Counted from the stretch's first letter, positions 23,867-31,399 are shown. The stretch: 64,000 bases of DNA from an uncultured Clostridia bacterium (GCA_930989535.1 CAKNLK010000005.1:1-64000), one strand, 5' to 3'. Notes: generated by a model not told the origin, from the letters alone. Translations and numbers: made by a program.

Positions 23867-23888
23867 CTTACCGCTTGGCGACACCCCA
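23814..23888 (-). tRNA. tRNA-Gln(CTG), integration site of IME-1
   Basis: 75-nt cloverleaf on the minus strand. Acceptor TGGGGTG/TACCCCA, discriminator G and encoded CCA; anticodon stem ACGGA/TCCGT with loop CTCTGAC gives anticodon CTG (glutamine). The 3' 53 nt are duplicated at 11-63. The gene therefore stays intact after integration. Confidence 0.92.
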
Positions 23889-24041
23889 ATATTCAAATTA
23901 CTACGATATTTTAGCAAACTTTGCGCGTTTTATCAAGCGTTTTTGCCGCCATTTTCGCAAAAATTTTGAGATTTTTCGCAATCCGCTTGCAATTCCGCTC
24001 ACGCATTGATACAATAAACCAAAACGAACAGGAGCCAACGC

Positions 24042-24674
24042 ATGAACAACTACCGCATCATCGCTGAATCCGCCTGGAAACGAAGAGTCCATTGCTCTGT
24101 ATTCCGCAACTAGATTGAACCGGCGTTCTGCGTCACTTTCGAGGCAGATATTACCCGCTTTTTACAATACGTTCGGCAAAAACAGTATTCCTTAACCCTT
24201 TCGCTCGTTCATACCGCGGCAAAATGCGCGAATGAAATCGAGGAATTCCGCTACCGCTTTTTGGACGGAAACATCGTCCTCTTCGACAAAATCGATACGG
24301 CCTTCACTTGGATCGACACGCAAACGGAATTATCCAAGGTGGTGCGCGTACCGTTTCTCTCCTCCTTGGGCGAATACATTGCCATAGCCAAAGAGACCGC
24401 CGAAAAACAGAGAGCCTAATTTACCGGCCCGCTCGAAAACGACGTGTTTCAGTTTTCGCCCCTGCCGTGGCTCAGCTACACGCACATTTCGCACACCGTT
24501 TCGGGCAAGCGCGACGCCGCCACGCCCCTCTTTGACTGGGGACGCTACCGCGAATGCGGCGGAAAAATTCTTCTGCCGTTTACAGTGCAAGTGCACCACT
24601 CCTTTGCGGACGGTCTGCATGTCGCAAAATTTGCACAGAAACTCCAAACCGCCCTCGATACTCCCGGAGATTGA
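24042..24674 (+). pseudogene. Chloramphenicol acetyltransferase-like pseudogene
   Basis: One continuous frame of about 210 codons aligns by eye with type-A chloramphenicol acetyltransferases: AESAWKRR at the N-terminus, FRYRFLDGNIVLFDKI in the middle and the catalytic QVHHSFADGLHVAKF near the C-terminus. It is interrupted by two in-frame stops, TAG at 24111-24113 and TAA near 24418, each one base from a Tyr codon. There is no frameshift, and GGAG precedes the ATG, so decay is recent. The catalytic His motif is intact, but no full product can be made without readthrough. Confidence 0.85.
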
Positions 24675-24745
24675 GCCATACCGCAAAAAACGTTTGACCG
24701 CCTGCGCAACCAAATGCGCGGGCGGCCTTTCTGCTTATATCCGTA

Positions 24746-25468
24746 TTAAATCATCGACAGCACCTCGCCGATTTTACCGTCGATAAACAGGACGCCACGC
24801 ATATCCTTGGCGGGCGCGCCTCGGTTAATGACGGCGATATTGTCGCCGCGGAAAAAATCGACGAGCGACGCCGCAGGGTATACGTTCAGCGACGTTCCTC
24901 CGATAATCATTAAATCCGCCCTGCGAATCTCCTCCACCGAACGGTTCAAGACATCCTGATCCAGCGGCTCCTCGTACAAGACGACGTCCGGCTTGATTAC
25001 GCCTCCGCACGGGCAATGCGGCACGCCTTTGCTTTTGACAATTTTCTGCACGGGATACCCCATGCCGCACCGCACGCAATGGTTGCGCCATACGCTGCCG
25101 TGCAATTCTAATACGTTTTTGCTGCCCGCCTTTTGGTGCAGCCCGTCGATATTCTGCGTGATAACGGCGGAAAGTTTCCCCTCTTTCTCCCACTGTGCCA
25201 GCTTGTAATGTGCGGCGTTCGGCATTGCGTCGAGGCAGAGCATCTTCGCGCGGTAAAACTCGTAAAACTCCTCGGTATGCTCCGCAAAAAAGGTATGCGA
25301 CAGAATCGTTTCGGGCGGGTATTTATATTTTTGTTTATACAGCCCGTCCTGTGAGCGGAAATCGGGAATGCCGCTCTCCGTGCTCACGCCCGCACCGCCG
25401 AAAAACACCATGCGGCGCGAACGCTCGATAAGCCTTCTTAAATTCGCAATCTCCGCTTCCGATATCAT
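24746..25468 (-). CDS. NAD-dependent protein deacylase, Sir2 family
   Basis: 240-aa canonical sirtuin. Motifs: GAGVSTESGIPDFRS (NAD binding, about 22-37), TQNIDGLHQKAG (about 105), catalytic His in LHGS, four zinc cysteines (CVRCGMG and CPCGG), GTSLNVYPAASL and INRG. It removes acyl groups from lysines using NAD+, giving nicotinamide and O-acyl-ADP-ribose, in the cytosol. Length and motif set are complete, as in CobB/NpdA types. It is on the same strand as the DUF1858 gene upstream but separated by a terminator. Confidence 0.93.
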   Translation of the reverse strand: MISEAEIANLRRLIERSRRMVFFGGAGVSTESGIPDFRSQDGLYKQKYKYPPETILSHTFFAEHTEEFYEFYRAKMLCLDAMPNAAHYKLAQWEKEGKLSAVITQNIDGLHQKAGSKNVLELHGSVWRNHCVRCGMGYPVQKIVKSKGVPHCPCGGVIKPDVVLYEEPLDQDVLNRSVEEIRRADLMIIGGTSLNVYPAASLVDFFRGDNIAVINRGAPAKDMRGVLFIDGKIGEVLSMI

Positions 25469-25519
25469 TTTTCTCCTCCCGAAAATATTCCAAAGCGCCT
25501 CAAGAGCGTTCTATTCCCA

Positions 25520-25550
25520 AAAAAAGCGAAAAGCGGCGTTTCCGCCGCTC
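25520..25550 (-). terminator. Intrinsic terminator after the DUF1858 gene
   Basis: Minus-strand hairpin AGCGGCG/CGCCGCT (25532-25538/25543-25549) followed by TTTTCGCTTTTTTT. It separates the DUF1858 gene from the sirtuin gene. Confidence 0.7.
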
Positions 25551-25557
25551 AAATCGC

Positions 25558-25758
25558 TTATTCCTGCACGCCCGCGTTGAGTTTTTCCAAAAGCTCTTCC
25601 AAATCGTTGCCGTGAACGCTGACCGCCTCCCCGATGGTTTCGCCGTGCGCCATTGCGCAGCCGAGGCAGTGCATGCCGTAAGACATGAGTATTTCTGCCG
25701 AATCGGGATTCAGCTTCAGGCAATCCATAATGAGCGTATCCGCCGTAATCTTTGCCAT
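25558..25758 (-). CDS. DUF1858 domain protein
   Basis: 66-aa protein consisting of one DUF1858 (ScdA N-terminal-like) domain: ITADTLIMDCLKLNPDSAEILMSYGMHCLGCAMAHGETIGEAV. The conserved CLGC pair may bind iron or take part in nitrosative or redox chemistry, as in the N-terminal domains of RIC/ScdA and hybrid-cluster-associated proteins. It is a stand-alone form, common in Clostridia. AGGAGA-type ribosome binding site upstream. Confidence 0.88.
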   Translation of the reverse strand: MAKITADTLIMDCLKLNPDSAEILMSYGMHCLGCAMAHGETIGEAVSVHGNDLEELLEKLNAGVQE

Positions 25759-25897
25759 GATTCGTTTCTCCTTTCCTTTTTTTCGTTTAAAAACGGTTTG
25801 TGGTTAGTATTATACCATTCGGCACAGAAAATGACAAGTTTTTCGCAAAATAATTTTAATTTAAACCCCCACAAATTTGGTTGTATTTCAAAGTATG

Positions 25898-26103
25898 TTA
25901 TCCACAATGGGCATATCTTTTGTGGATAACCCCTACTTATCCACAAACTGAAAGCACTATTCGGCAAAAAAAGCGAATCTGTTGTGAAGGTCAAAAAAAG
26001 TTATCCACATTTTTTGCAGAGTTATGCACAATATCACCACAATTCAACAAAATTCGACAGTTTTTTTACATTTACAAATAGAAATTAAAAAAAGAAATCC
26101 ACA
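25898..26103. other. DnaA-box cluster with AT-rich DNA: origin or DnaA-binding locus candidate
   Basis: Perfect TTATCCACA at 25898-25906 (+), 25921-25929 (-, as TGTGGATAA), 25937-25945 (+) and 26001-26009 (+), plus TTATGCACA at 26022-26030 (+) and a weak AAATCCACA at 26095-26103. AT-rich DNA follows to 26220. No dnaA or dnaN is nearby. Genes to the left are mainly on the minus strand and genes to the right mainly on the plus strand, as expected on either side of an origin. The 477-bp gap between the DUF1858 gene and tRNA-Arg holds nothing else except the tRNA promoter. Confidence 0.6.
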
Positions 26104-26185
26104 AAATTGCAAACAAGTGTTTATAAATGCAAGCCGTTATGCCAAAAATTTTTACGGAGAAAAAGGAAAGACAGCCGATTTTTTA

Positions 26186-26213
26186 TTGACAAAAAATAAA
26201 AATATGATATAAT
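26186..26213 (+). promoter_or_regulatory. Promoter of tRNA-Arg
   Basis: TTGACA (26186-26191), 16-bp spacer, TATAAT (26208-26213), 22 bp before the tRNA. Confidence 0.85.
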
Positions 26214-26235
26214 AGTTGGGTACGAAAACGGATAT

Positions 26236-26312
26236 GCGCCCTTAGCTCAATTGGATAGAGCGTTGGTCTACGGAACCAAAGGTTAGGGATTCGAGCTCCT
26301 TAGGGCGCACCA
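26236..26312 (+). tRNA. tRNA-Arg(ACG)
   Basis: 77 nt. Perfect acceptor stem GCGCCCT/AGGGCGC, anticodon stem TTGGT/ACCAA with loop CTACGGA (anticodon ACG, read as ICG), discriminator A and encoded CCA. A 13-bp piece of the 3' end (CTCCTTAGGGCGC) is repeated at 33476-33488, marking it as the integration site of the second element. Confidence 0.93.
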
Positions 26313-26321
26313 AAAGGGTAT

Positions 26322-26365
26322 AATCCGAACTTTTTACTCATAACGGGTGATTGGTTCGGATTTAC
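26322..26365 (+). terminator. Terminator after tRNA-Arg
   Basis: AATCCGAAC (26322-26330) pairs with GTTCGGATT (26354-26362), followed by TACTTTTTTATTTT. Confidence 0.75.
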
Positions 26366-26395
26366 TTTTTTATTTTCAGAATTAGAATAAAACAC

Positions 26396-26425
26396 AAGGG
26401 CTTGCGGAAACTTCCGCAAGCCCTT
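26396..26425. terminator. Hairpin terminator, copy 1 of a repeated stem
   Basis: Stem AAGGGCTTGCGGA/TCCGCAAGCCCTT followed by TCAGTTT. The same stem recurs at 27262-27290 after the membrane-protein pair, so the pair is bracketed by near-identical terminators. Confidence 0.7.
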
Positions 26426-26467
26426 TCAGTTTGACGTGTTCTTAAAACGCTGATTTTCCCGTTTATC

Positions 26468-26495
26468 TTGACTTCCTCGAATTTTATGATATAAT
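26468..26495 (+). promoter_or_regulatory. Promoter of the membrane-protein pair
   Basis: TTGACT (26468-26473), 16-bp spacer, TATAAT (26490-26495); AGGGAGA precedes ATG 26524. Confidence 0.8.
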
Positions 26496-26523
26496 AACAT
26501 TAACAAATTTAAGGGAGAGAAAG

Positions 26524-26955
26524 ATGAAAAGAAAGTGTTGCATAATAAATGCAATATTGGCATTTGCTGCTTTTTGCATTATGTTCGGAGATGTTTGCTT
26601 TGTTTGGGGCGAATCCGCAGCAAACTCAAAAGAAATGTCCGGCGGGATACTTTTAAGCGTGTATTACCTGATTTTGCTGATCATTGCAACCGCTCTTGTT
26701 CATAGCAGTTATTATTCCGTCAAACCGTTGATTTTCGGCTCTGTTTTTTCTTCCGCGTTTATCATTATCGTTTGGCTTATCGGCTTAATTTCCTGGCCTA
26801 CCCGTAAAGCACAGGGAAACGAGTTTATATCGGACGGTCCTGTAGCCGTGGCGGTTTTTATCATCATAACAGTGCTTTCGTTGCTCATGTCTGCGATCTA
26901 TCTTTTTGCCTCGTTGAAAAAAGATAAAGCGCCGCAAACGAGTTATAACAAGTGA
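26524..26955 (+). CDS. 143-aa four-helix membrane protein
   Basis: Unrecognised integral membrane protein. Hydrophobic segments lie at about 7-27, 41-62, 68-88 and 104-128, with a short Lys-rich C-terminal tail (KKDKAPQTSYNK). The second and third helices are joined by a short loop and the N-terminus is positively charged, so both ends are probably cytoplasmic. It forms a two-gene unit with the next gene, which begins 11 nt after its stop, between a promoter and a repeated terminator. Small paired membrane proteins of this kind can be transport or superinfection-immunity components, but nothing in the sequence decides it. Confidence 0.7.
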   Translation: MKRKCCIINAILAFAAFCIMFGDVCFVWGESAANSKEMSGGILLSVYYLILLIIATALVHSSYYSVKPLIFGSVFSSAFIIIVWLIGLISWPTRKAQGNEFISDGPVAVAVFIIITVLSLLMSAIYLFASLKKDKAPQTSYNK

Positions 26956-26966
26956 GGGAAAATGTA

Positions 26967-27212
26967 ATGAGTAAAAAAATTAAAAGAAAGGTTATTGTAA
27001 GTGTAGTCAGTCTGATTATTATTTTTGTCTTATCTATGATGATTTCAGGATATTTTGAGATAATCAATAAGTGGATCCCTATTATTGAGGATGGATACAT
27101 TATCATCGCTGAAATTTATGATTTCTTCTTGGTTGCATGTTTTATCATTATTGCTTTTATTATTTTTCTTAATTTCATCATCTGGTTCTATGAAAAATTA
27201 TTTAAAGACTGA
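26967..27212 (+). CDS. 81-aa two-helix membrane protein
   Basis: Starts at ATG 26967 (GAGGGA about 8 nt upstream); a GTG at 26952 in the same frame is less likely. Two hydrophobic helices lie at about 9-28 and 47-70, separated by KWIPIIEDGYIIIAEIYD; the N-terminus is KKIKRK-rich. No family is recognised. It is co-transcribed with the preceding membrane protein and followed by a terminator. Confidence 0.62.
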   Translation: MSKKIKRKVIVSVVSLIIIFVLSMMISGYFEIINKWIPIIEDGYIIIAEIYDFFLVACFIIIAFIIFLNFIIWFYEKLFKD

Positions 27213-27261
27213 TTGGCATAGTCAGAGTCAAGTATAAGCATGTATAAGTAAAACAAAGTTA

Positions 27262-27290
27262 AAGGGCTTGCGGGATATCCGCAAGCCCTT
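27262..27290. terminator. Hairpin terminator, copy 2 of the repeated stem
   Basis: AAGGGCTTGCGG/CCGCAAGCCCTT followed by TTGCCGTT; near copy of 26396-26425. Confidence 0.7.
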
Positions 27291-27421
27291 TTGCCGTTGT
27301 TCAAGGTTTATGATATTCGGCTCAACCTTTCTGAAATTCACATATTATCTTATTTTTTCAGAATCCGCCTGCGTATTGCGGATCTCTTAAAATACCGTCT
27401 ATGCGGTCTGTCCTTATGTAT

Positions 27422-27610
27422 TCAACAGGACTCTTTCTTATTCAATTTTGTATTAAGTTGTCGTTTTTGTCTTTCTGCCTTCCATTCTTCAAACTCTCTT
27501 TGTCCTTCTTCCGTTTCAAAGAGCGATTGAATGGCGGGCAGCAATGCTCTTGCGAGCGAGTCAATCTCATAATCTGGTATACCCGTGGTGTTCTTTTTCT
27601 TTCTCGACAT
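27422..27610 (-). CDS. 62-aa small protein of the mobilization region
   Basis: Small basic/acidic protein beginning MSRKKKNTTGIPDYEIDSLARALLPAIQSLFETEEGQREFEEWKAER (shown to illustrate the charged helix; read in pieces). It resembles the short conserved hypothetical genes that follow mobilization operons in Clostridia elements. It lies downstream of the MobB-like gene on the same strand, about 47 nt away, and may belong to the mob transcript. No function is known. Confidence 0.55.
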   Translation of the reverse strand: MSRKKKNTTGIPDYEIDSLARALLPAIQSLFETEEGQREFEEWKAERQKRQLNTKLNKKESC

Positions 27611-27657
27611 TTTTTCCCGATAACATTTTCTCCTTTTCAGCGATTATTCAGTTGTGG

Positions 27658-28179
27658 TCAAAGCAATGAAATTGCAAGTACGATCGTCTGCACGACAAGC
27701 AATGCAGGTGTCAGCCACAGCAGGAATTTGCGAAACCCGCTCTCGAAACGGATATTCTCCCGTAACTGTTCCATTTCTTTTTCGGTCTTTCGAATTTCTT
27801 CCTGCGTTTTTGATAATGTTTCCCGTACGTTAATCAGCATTTCCGCTTTCATATCATTTACAGAAGTCGAAACCGCCTTTTTGACTTGTATTCCGATGCT
27901 CTCGTTGAGTTTCTCTGTTTTCGCGGTTTCCGTTTTGATTTCCCGTACCGCTTTGTCCACGGTTGTTGTCAGACTGTACTCCGTCACCGCCATATCCGCC
28001 CGCATTTCCTCGATGAGCTTGTTCTGCATCTCGATCAATTTGTTGCATTTCTCGTTCGATATCGCCAACGCTTCTTTGAGCAAATCGGTTTTGATATGCT
28101 GTCTGTCCTGTTCGTTCATTTCCTGCAACATCGCAAGCGGTGTTGCCGTTTGTCCTGTTTCCATGTTTTTCAATGACAT
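27658..28179 (-). CDS. MobB-like coiled-coil membrane protein overlapping the relaxase gene
   Basis: 173 aa: residues 20-150 form a long coiled coil (repeated KxExxK and NEKCNKLIEMQNKLIEEM patterns), then a single C-terminal membrane helix FLLWLTPALLVVQTIVLAISLL (read as two halves). Its first 326 bp overlap the relaxase 3' region in another frame. In ColE1/RSF1010-type plasmids a membrane-bound MobB/MbeB protein is likewise encoded inside the relaxase gene and stabilises the relaxosome at the coupling protein; this gene has the same position and topology, so that role is inferred. Confidence 0.7.
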   Translation of the reverse strand: MSLKNMETGQTATPLAMLQEMNEQDRQHIKTDLLKEALAISNEKCNKLIEMQNKLIEEMRADMAVTEYSLTTTVDKAVREIKTETAKTEKLNESIGIQVKKAVSTSVNDMKAEMLINVRETLSKTQEEIRKTEKEMEQLRENIRFESGFRKFLLWLTPALLVVQTIVLAISLL

Positions 28180-28903
28180 TTAATACCTCGCTTTTCGTAT
28201 AATTTTGTCCGAGTTTCAGCCCTCGGATAGCCTTTTTCTTTTCGGGGTGAAGGTAGGAGTATTCTGTCTTGTTCCTCGTAACGCTTACCCCGTATTTTGC
28301 AAGATGAGCTATAAACTCGCTCTCGCAAGTTGCCGTGCGTTTTCCTTCTTCAATGACTTCCCGCAAATCTTCCTTCCAACTTGTTCCGCCTTTCAGAATG
28401 ATATGCGTTTCTTCGGCTGTTCGCTTGTTTTGCGCTTTCTTTCGAAAATCCAATTCTGAAAGCCCGAACTTTCTTCCGATTTCGTTCGCCATATCTTTGA
28501 GTTTGGTATATCTGCTTTCCGTAAACCGCAATTTTCTTCCTGTAAGCGGATGAACGGCATTGACAATGATATGAGCGTGAACGGTCTTTGTATCCGTATG
28601 CGTTGCAATTACACACTCACAATCGGGGAAGGCTTTTTCCGCATAGGCTTTGGCATACGCTTGCACCATAAACGGATCGGCGTGGTCTGCTTGATCGGGG
28701 GAGAGTTTGAAATGATAATACTTTCTCTCGTCGTATTCCGTATATTTCCCGAACCTCGCCGCCGTTTCTTTGAACTGAGCAGAATAGTCCTCGTCTATGA
28801 AAAGGTTTTGCACGTCGATGTATTTCGCCTTATCCTTTCGGGTAATGTAACCGATTGCCATATCCGGCATGGCTTTGCCTGCCGTTCCTTTCAAAAGCGG
28901 CAT
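27854..28903 (-). CDS. MobP-type relaxase of IME-2
   Basis: 349 aa from ATG 28903 (MPLLKGTAG), chosen because it follows the mobC stop by 1 nt with GAGGGA upstream; the frame could extend to 28960 inside mobC. The Relaxase/Mobilization nuclease domain covers about 1-150: Tyr in GYITRKDKAKYI (motif I) and the metal triad HTDTKTVHAHIIVNAVHP (motif III, HxD...HxH). The C-terminal ~110 residues are Gln/Asn/Arg-rich low-complexity sequence and overlap the MobB-like frame. It nicks the adjacent oriT-like region at 29.27-29.34 kb. Confidence 0.87.
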   Translation of the reverse strand: MPLLKGTAGKAMPDMAIGYITRKDKAKYIDVQNLFIDEDYSAQFKETAARFGKYTEYDERKYYHFKLSPDQADHADPFMVQAYAKAYAEKAFPDCECVIATHTDTKTVHAHIIVNAVHPLTGRKLRFTESRYTKLKDMANEIGRKFGLSELDFRKKAQNKRTAEETHIILKGGTSWKEDLREVIEEGKRTATCESEFIAHLAKYGVSVTRNKTEYSYLHPEKKKAIRGLKLGQNYTKSEVLNVIEKHGNRTNGNTACDVAGNERTGQTAYQNRFAQRSVGDIEREMQQIDRDAEQAHRGNAGGYGGDGVQSDNNRGQSGTGNQNGNRENRETQREHRNTSQKGGFDFCK

Positions 28904-28904
28904 T

Positions 28905-29243
28905 TCAGTTTCCCTCAATGGCGGAGAGCAATCCGCGGTATGCTCTCTTGCACTCTGCAACCGCAGACAATATCTCTTGCTTTTCGCTCGGATAAAAATA
29001 ACAATTTCGCACCGCTTGGTTCAAGTTGTTGCCTTGCCGTTTGAGTTCCTGCAATATCTCTCCGCCGTTTGAAATCACGATGAGGGGTTTACCCGTCAAC
29101 GCACTGATCAGAAATTCCGTTCGGTTCAATCCGCTCGATTTCACTTTTCCGTCAATGATTTTCCGTTCCTGTTCCGATACCCGAAAGGAATATGTGATCG
29201 GTCTATTTCTCTTTACTTTCTTTTCGATAATTTTTTCCTCCAA
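28905..29243 (-). CDS. MobC-type relaxosome protein
   Basis: 112-aa ribbon-helix-helix-like mobilization protein: PITYSFRVSEQERKIIDGKVKSSGLNRTEFLISAL followed by the MobC signature LQELKRQGNNLNQAVRN. It binds oriT and helps the relaxase melt and nick DNA. Its stop overlaps the relaxase start region and the oriT-like hairpins lie directly upstream, a standard MobC-MobA order. Confidence 0.9.
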   Translation of the reverse strand: MEEKIIEKKVKRNRPITYSFRVSEQERKIIDGKVKSSGLNRTEFLISALTGKPLIVISNGGEILQELKRQGNNLNQAVRNCYFYPSEKQEILSAVAECKRAYRGLLSAIEGN

Positions 29244-29270
29244 ATTTTTTATTGTTCCTGCAAAGGGTAT

Positions 29271-29345
29271 TAGGGGAAAGCATTTCCCCTAACGAGGCGA
29301 GCGACACGCTCGGCAAGTGGCTTGCCACTTGCGTACCTCGCCATT
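29271..29345. other. oriT candidate of IME-2 (three stacked hairpins)
   Basis: Inverted repeats TAGGGGAAA/TTTCCCCTA (29271-29279/29283-29291), CGAGCG/CGCTCG (29298-29303/29307-29312) and GCAAGTGG/CCACTTGC (29313-29320/29325-29332), ending in GCGTACCTCGCC. They lie directly upstream of mobC and the relaxase gene, as expected for an origin of transfer. Confidence 0.65.
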
Positions 29346-29687
29346 ACGAAAATCGGCAGTCTGCTCCGTTTATGTAACACACTACGGAACAGGCTGTTTT
29401 CGTCTGTTTAGCTTTCCGTTTTTTGTTGTTGGCTTACCGTATCATGGCGGTCTGATCGTTCTTTGTTTGTTCATATCTTCCTTCTTATCCGATTTGTTTT
29501 TATCTTTACCCACGCCGAAAGAGGCGGGACGAGATAGCTGAAAAAGGGTGCAAAAAAGTCGCTGACAGCTTTTCGCGTATCACCGACCTTAACCGTATTT
29601 AACAACTTCGTATTGCTCTATGGTGGTTAGCCATTCTATTGTGATGCCGACTGTTGAATACGCTCTCGCGCCCCGACATCTAAAATT

Positions 29688-29929
29688 GTACGCTTATAAA
29701 ACCCCGTCACGGCACGTCTCACACGATAACAAAGGCTTTCCTCTTAAAAAACGGTACTCTTATAAAGCCTGTTATCGCACGTCTTTTTCTGGCAATGGGG
29801 CATAACGGCTTTTTCGAAAAATCGTATCACAAAAAAGCCCCTCATTGCCTGACGAAAAACAACAACCATATAAGGGCTTTACACGTTCAAAAATTTGTAC
29901 GCTTACAAAGCCCTTAACGGCTCGTCTTT
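29688..29929 (+). repeat. Three imperfect 33-bp direct repeats
   Basis: Copies at 29688-29720, 29754-29786 and 29897-29929, each GTAC(G/T)CTTA(T/C)AAA...CG(T)CT-type with shared ends GTAC and CGTCT. Spacing is 66 and 143 bp. They lie in the otherwise gene-free 29346-30176, between oriT and the regulator. They could be iterons, relaxase accessory sites or remnants of a decayed repeat. Confidence 0.5.
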
Positions 29930-30176
29930 CAGACGGCTCGGGTGCAGCGCAATATGCGCTGAAAACCTCGCGGGCAAATCCCGCTCTGCTGCGCAGAAAA
30001 TTCTGCGTCCCCTTTATAGGGGGAGAACAATGCCATACGCACTTCAAAGTATGGCAAAAGAGTACAGGCGACATCTACACCTGTACTCTTGCATTATATC
30101 ATATCTATTTCTGTTTGTCAATAAAATACAAACATTTGTTCGTATTTTATTAAAATTTCCTGCTTGCTCCGATTTT

Positions 30177-30614
30177 TTACCGATCTCTGCCGACCAAACG
30201 ATCGAGAGAGCAATCGAGATAATCCGCCAAAATCCCCAAACTTGATAAAAGCGGTTCTCTGCCTTTACGCCACAAAGCAAAATGTGAACTTTTGATTCTG
30301 GTATCCTTAAAAATTTTGTAAGTTGACTTTCCTCTTTCCTTTATCACCGTAGGCAGCCATTCCATAAAGGGCGGACACTCTTTGGGTACAAAATCTAAAA
30401 CAATATCGCTCCTGCCGCATAAGAAATCAAGCGAACAGTTGAAATAATCTGCCACTCTCACAACATTTTTATAATAAGCGTCTTTATAGGGTAAACACCA
30501 ACGACGAATAACCGGCGGGGCAATATTGATTGCCTTACCAAGACTTTCTGCATTTAATCCGTTTTCTTGCATTAGTTCGGATAGCCTTTCACTAAATCCT
30601 TTTAATACATCCAT
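30177..30614 (-). CDS. Tandem XRE-type HTH regulator
   Basis: 145 aa made of two XRE-like helix-turn-helix units: about 5-68 (FSERLSELMQENGLNAESLGKAI..SLDFLCGRSD) and 82-144 (FMEWLPTVIKERGKSTYKIFKD..SLDRLVGRD). Both end in the SLD-L-GR motif of phage-type repressors. The second unit has a weaker recognition helix. It is divergent from the 133-aa gene, and the intergenic region contains a perfect 9-bp inverted repeat overlapping promoter elements, so autorepression is likely. Confidence 0.85.
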   Translation of the reverse strand: MDVLKGFSERLSELMQENGLNAESLGKAINIAPPVIRRWCLPYKDAYYKNVVRVADYFNCSLDFLCGRSDIVLDFVPKECPPFMEWLPTVIKERGKSTYKIFKDTRIKSSHFALWRKGREPLLSSLGILADYLDCSLDRLVGRDR

Positions 30615-30635
30615 GATAATCTCCTACACGATATT

Positions 30636-30692
30636 ATTATAGTAAGAAATAGTTTGAAACGCTTGATTTCAAACTAAATGATATGATATAAT
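30636..30692. promoter_or_regulatory. Divergent promoter region with a 9-bp palindromic operator
   Basis: AGTTTGAAA (30651-30659)/TTTCAAACT (30667-30675). Plus promoter: TTGATT (30663-30668), 18 bp, TATAAT (30687-30692). Minus -10: TATAAT (30641-30636). The palindrome overlaps the plus -35 and lies upstream of the minus -10. Confidence 0.68.
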
Positions 30693-30739
30693 AATGAAAA
30701 ACGAACTAAATATTACTATATTTGTAAGGAGAATGTGCG

Positions 30740-31141
30740 ATGAAGAACAACGACGATTTGGATTTTGTGAAAGACGGGTACACGTCGGAACAAGAACTTT
30801 TTGCGTGGGAGTTGATGTGCGGAGATAAGTTTGAAAATTTCATAAAAACACCCAAGCAAAAACGAAAGGTCGAAGAATACACAAAGTATTTGGCAATCAG
30901 CATTGTGTTTCATTTCAGGAGAATTTTTCTACGTCTCATGGGAGACGGCGAATCCAGATTGAATGAAATCCTCGCCTGTTTGACCACGGAAGGAAAGAAT
31001 CTCTGCGTAGTAGATGAATGGCTTATGGAAGCCATTGACCATATTCCCGATCAGGAATTGAAAACGATCAGCCTGAATCATTGGAACGATATAAAGAGCA
31101 AGTTTGACACAAACGAATTTGATTTGACAAAATTATTTTAA
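30740..31141 (+). CDS. 133-aa unknown protein of IME-2
   Basis: Soluble, acidic, mostly helical protein; no family recognised. It begins MKNNDDLDFVKDGYTSEQELFAWELM and contains KQKRKVEEYTKYLAISIVFHFRRIFLRLMG, an amphipathic stretch. AAGGAG precedes the ATG. It is first in a plus-strand run with two XRE regulators and the recombinase and is controlled by the divergent tandem-XRE repressor region, which suggests a regulatory or anti-repressor-type role, though nothing proves it. Confidence 0.62.
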   Translation: MKNNDDLDFVKDGYTSEQELFAWELMCGDKFENFIKTPKQKRKVEEYTKYLAISIVFHFRRIFLRLMGDGESRLNEILACLTTEGKNLCVVDEWLMEAIDHIPDQELKTISLNHWNDIKSKFDTNEFDLTKLF

Positions 31142-31160
31142 TCGAAAAGAGGTTGTTACA

Positions 31161-31397
31161 ATGGAGAAGAAACACTATATAGACATGGAACTTGTGAAAA
31201 AGTTGATGGAAGAAAAGAATATTGACGTTCAGACAATGGCAAACTCTGTCGGCTTGACGCCAAAGACGTTGAAAAAATATTTAGACGGAGCAGACCAAAG
31301 CCATTCAACGGTAAACTTACTTTTTCGATTGGCAAAAGCATTGGATGTTCCGATGACGCACCTGATACATAAAGATTACACGATAATGCAGAAATAG
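31161..31397 (+). CDS. Small XRE-type HTH protein
   Basis: 78 aa, one helix-turn-helix: MELVKKLMEEKNIDVQTMANSVGLTPKTLKKYLDG (about 9-43), then a helix containing LFRLAKALDVPMTHLI. It is a minimal Cro/CI-like DNA-binding protein. It lies 19 bp after the 133-aa gene and is probably co-transcribed with it. The next gene has its own promoter. Confidence 0.75.
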   Translation: MEKKHYIDMELVKKLMEEKNIDVQTMANSVGLTPKTLKKYLDGADQSHSTVNLLFRLAKALDVPMTHLIHKDYTIMQK

Positions 31398-31399
31398 AA

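Noticed and set aside
24042-24674. Recoded functional CAT gene
   Set aside because: TAG and TAA both act as ordinary stops elsewhere in the window, so genome-wide recoding is excluded; pseudogene is simpler.
29688-29929. CRISPR array
   Set aside because: Only three imperfect repeats with unequal spacing (66 and 143 bp) and no cas genes.
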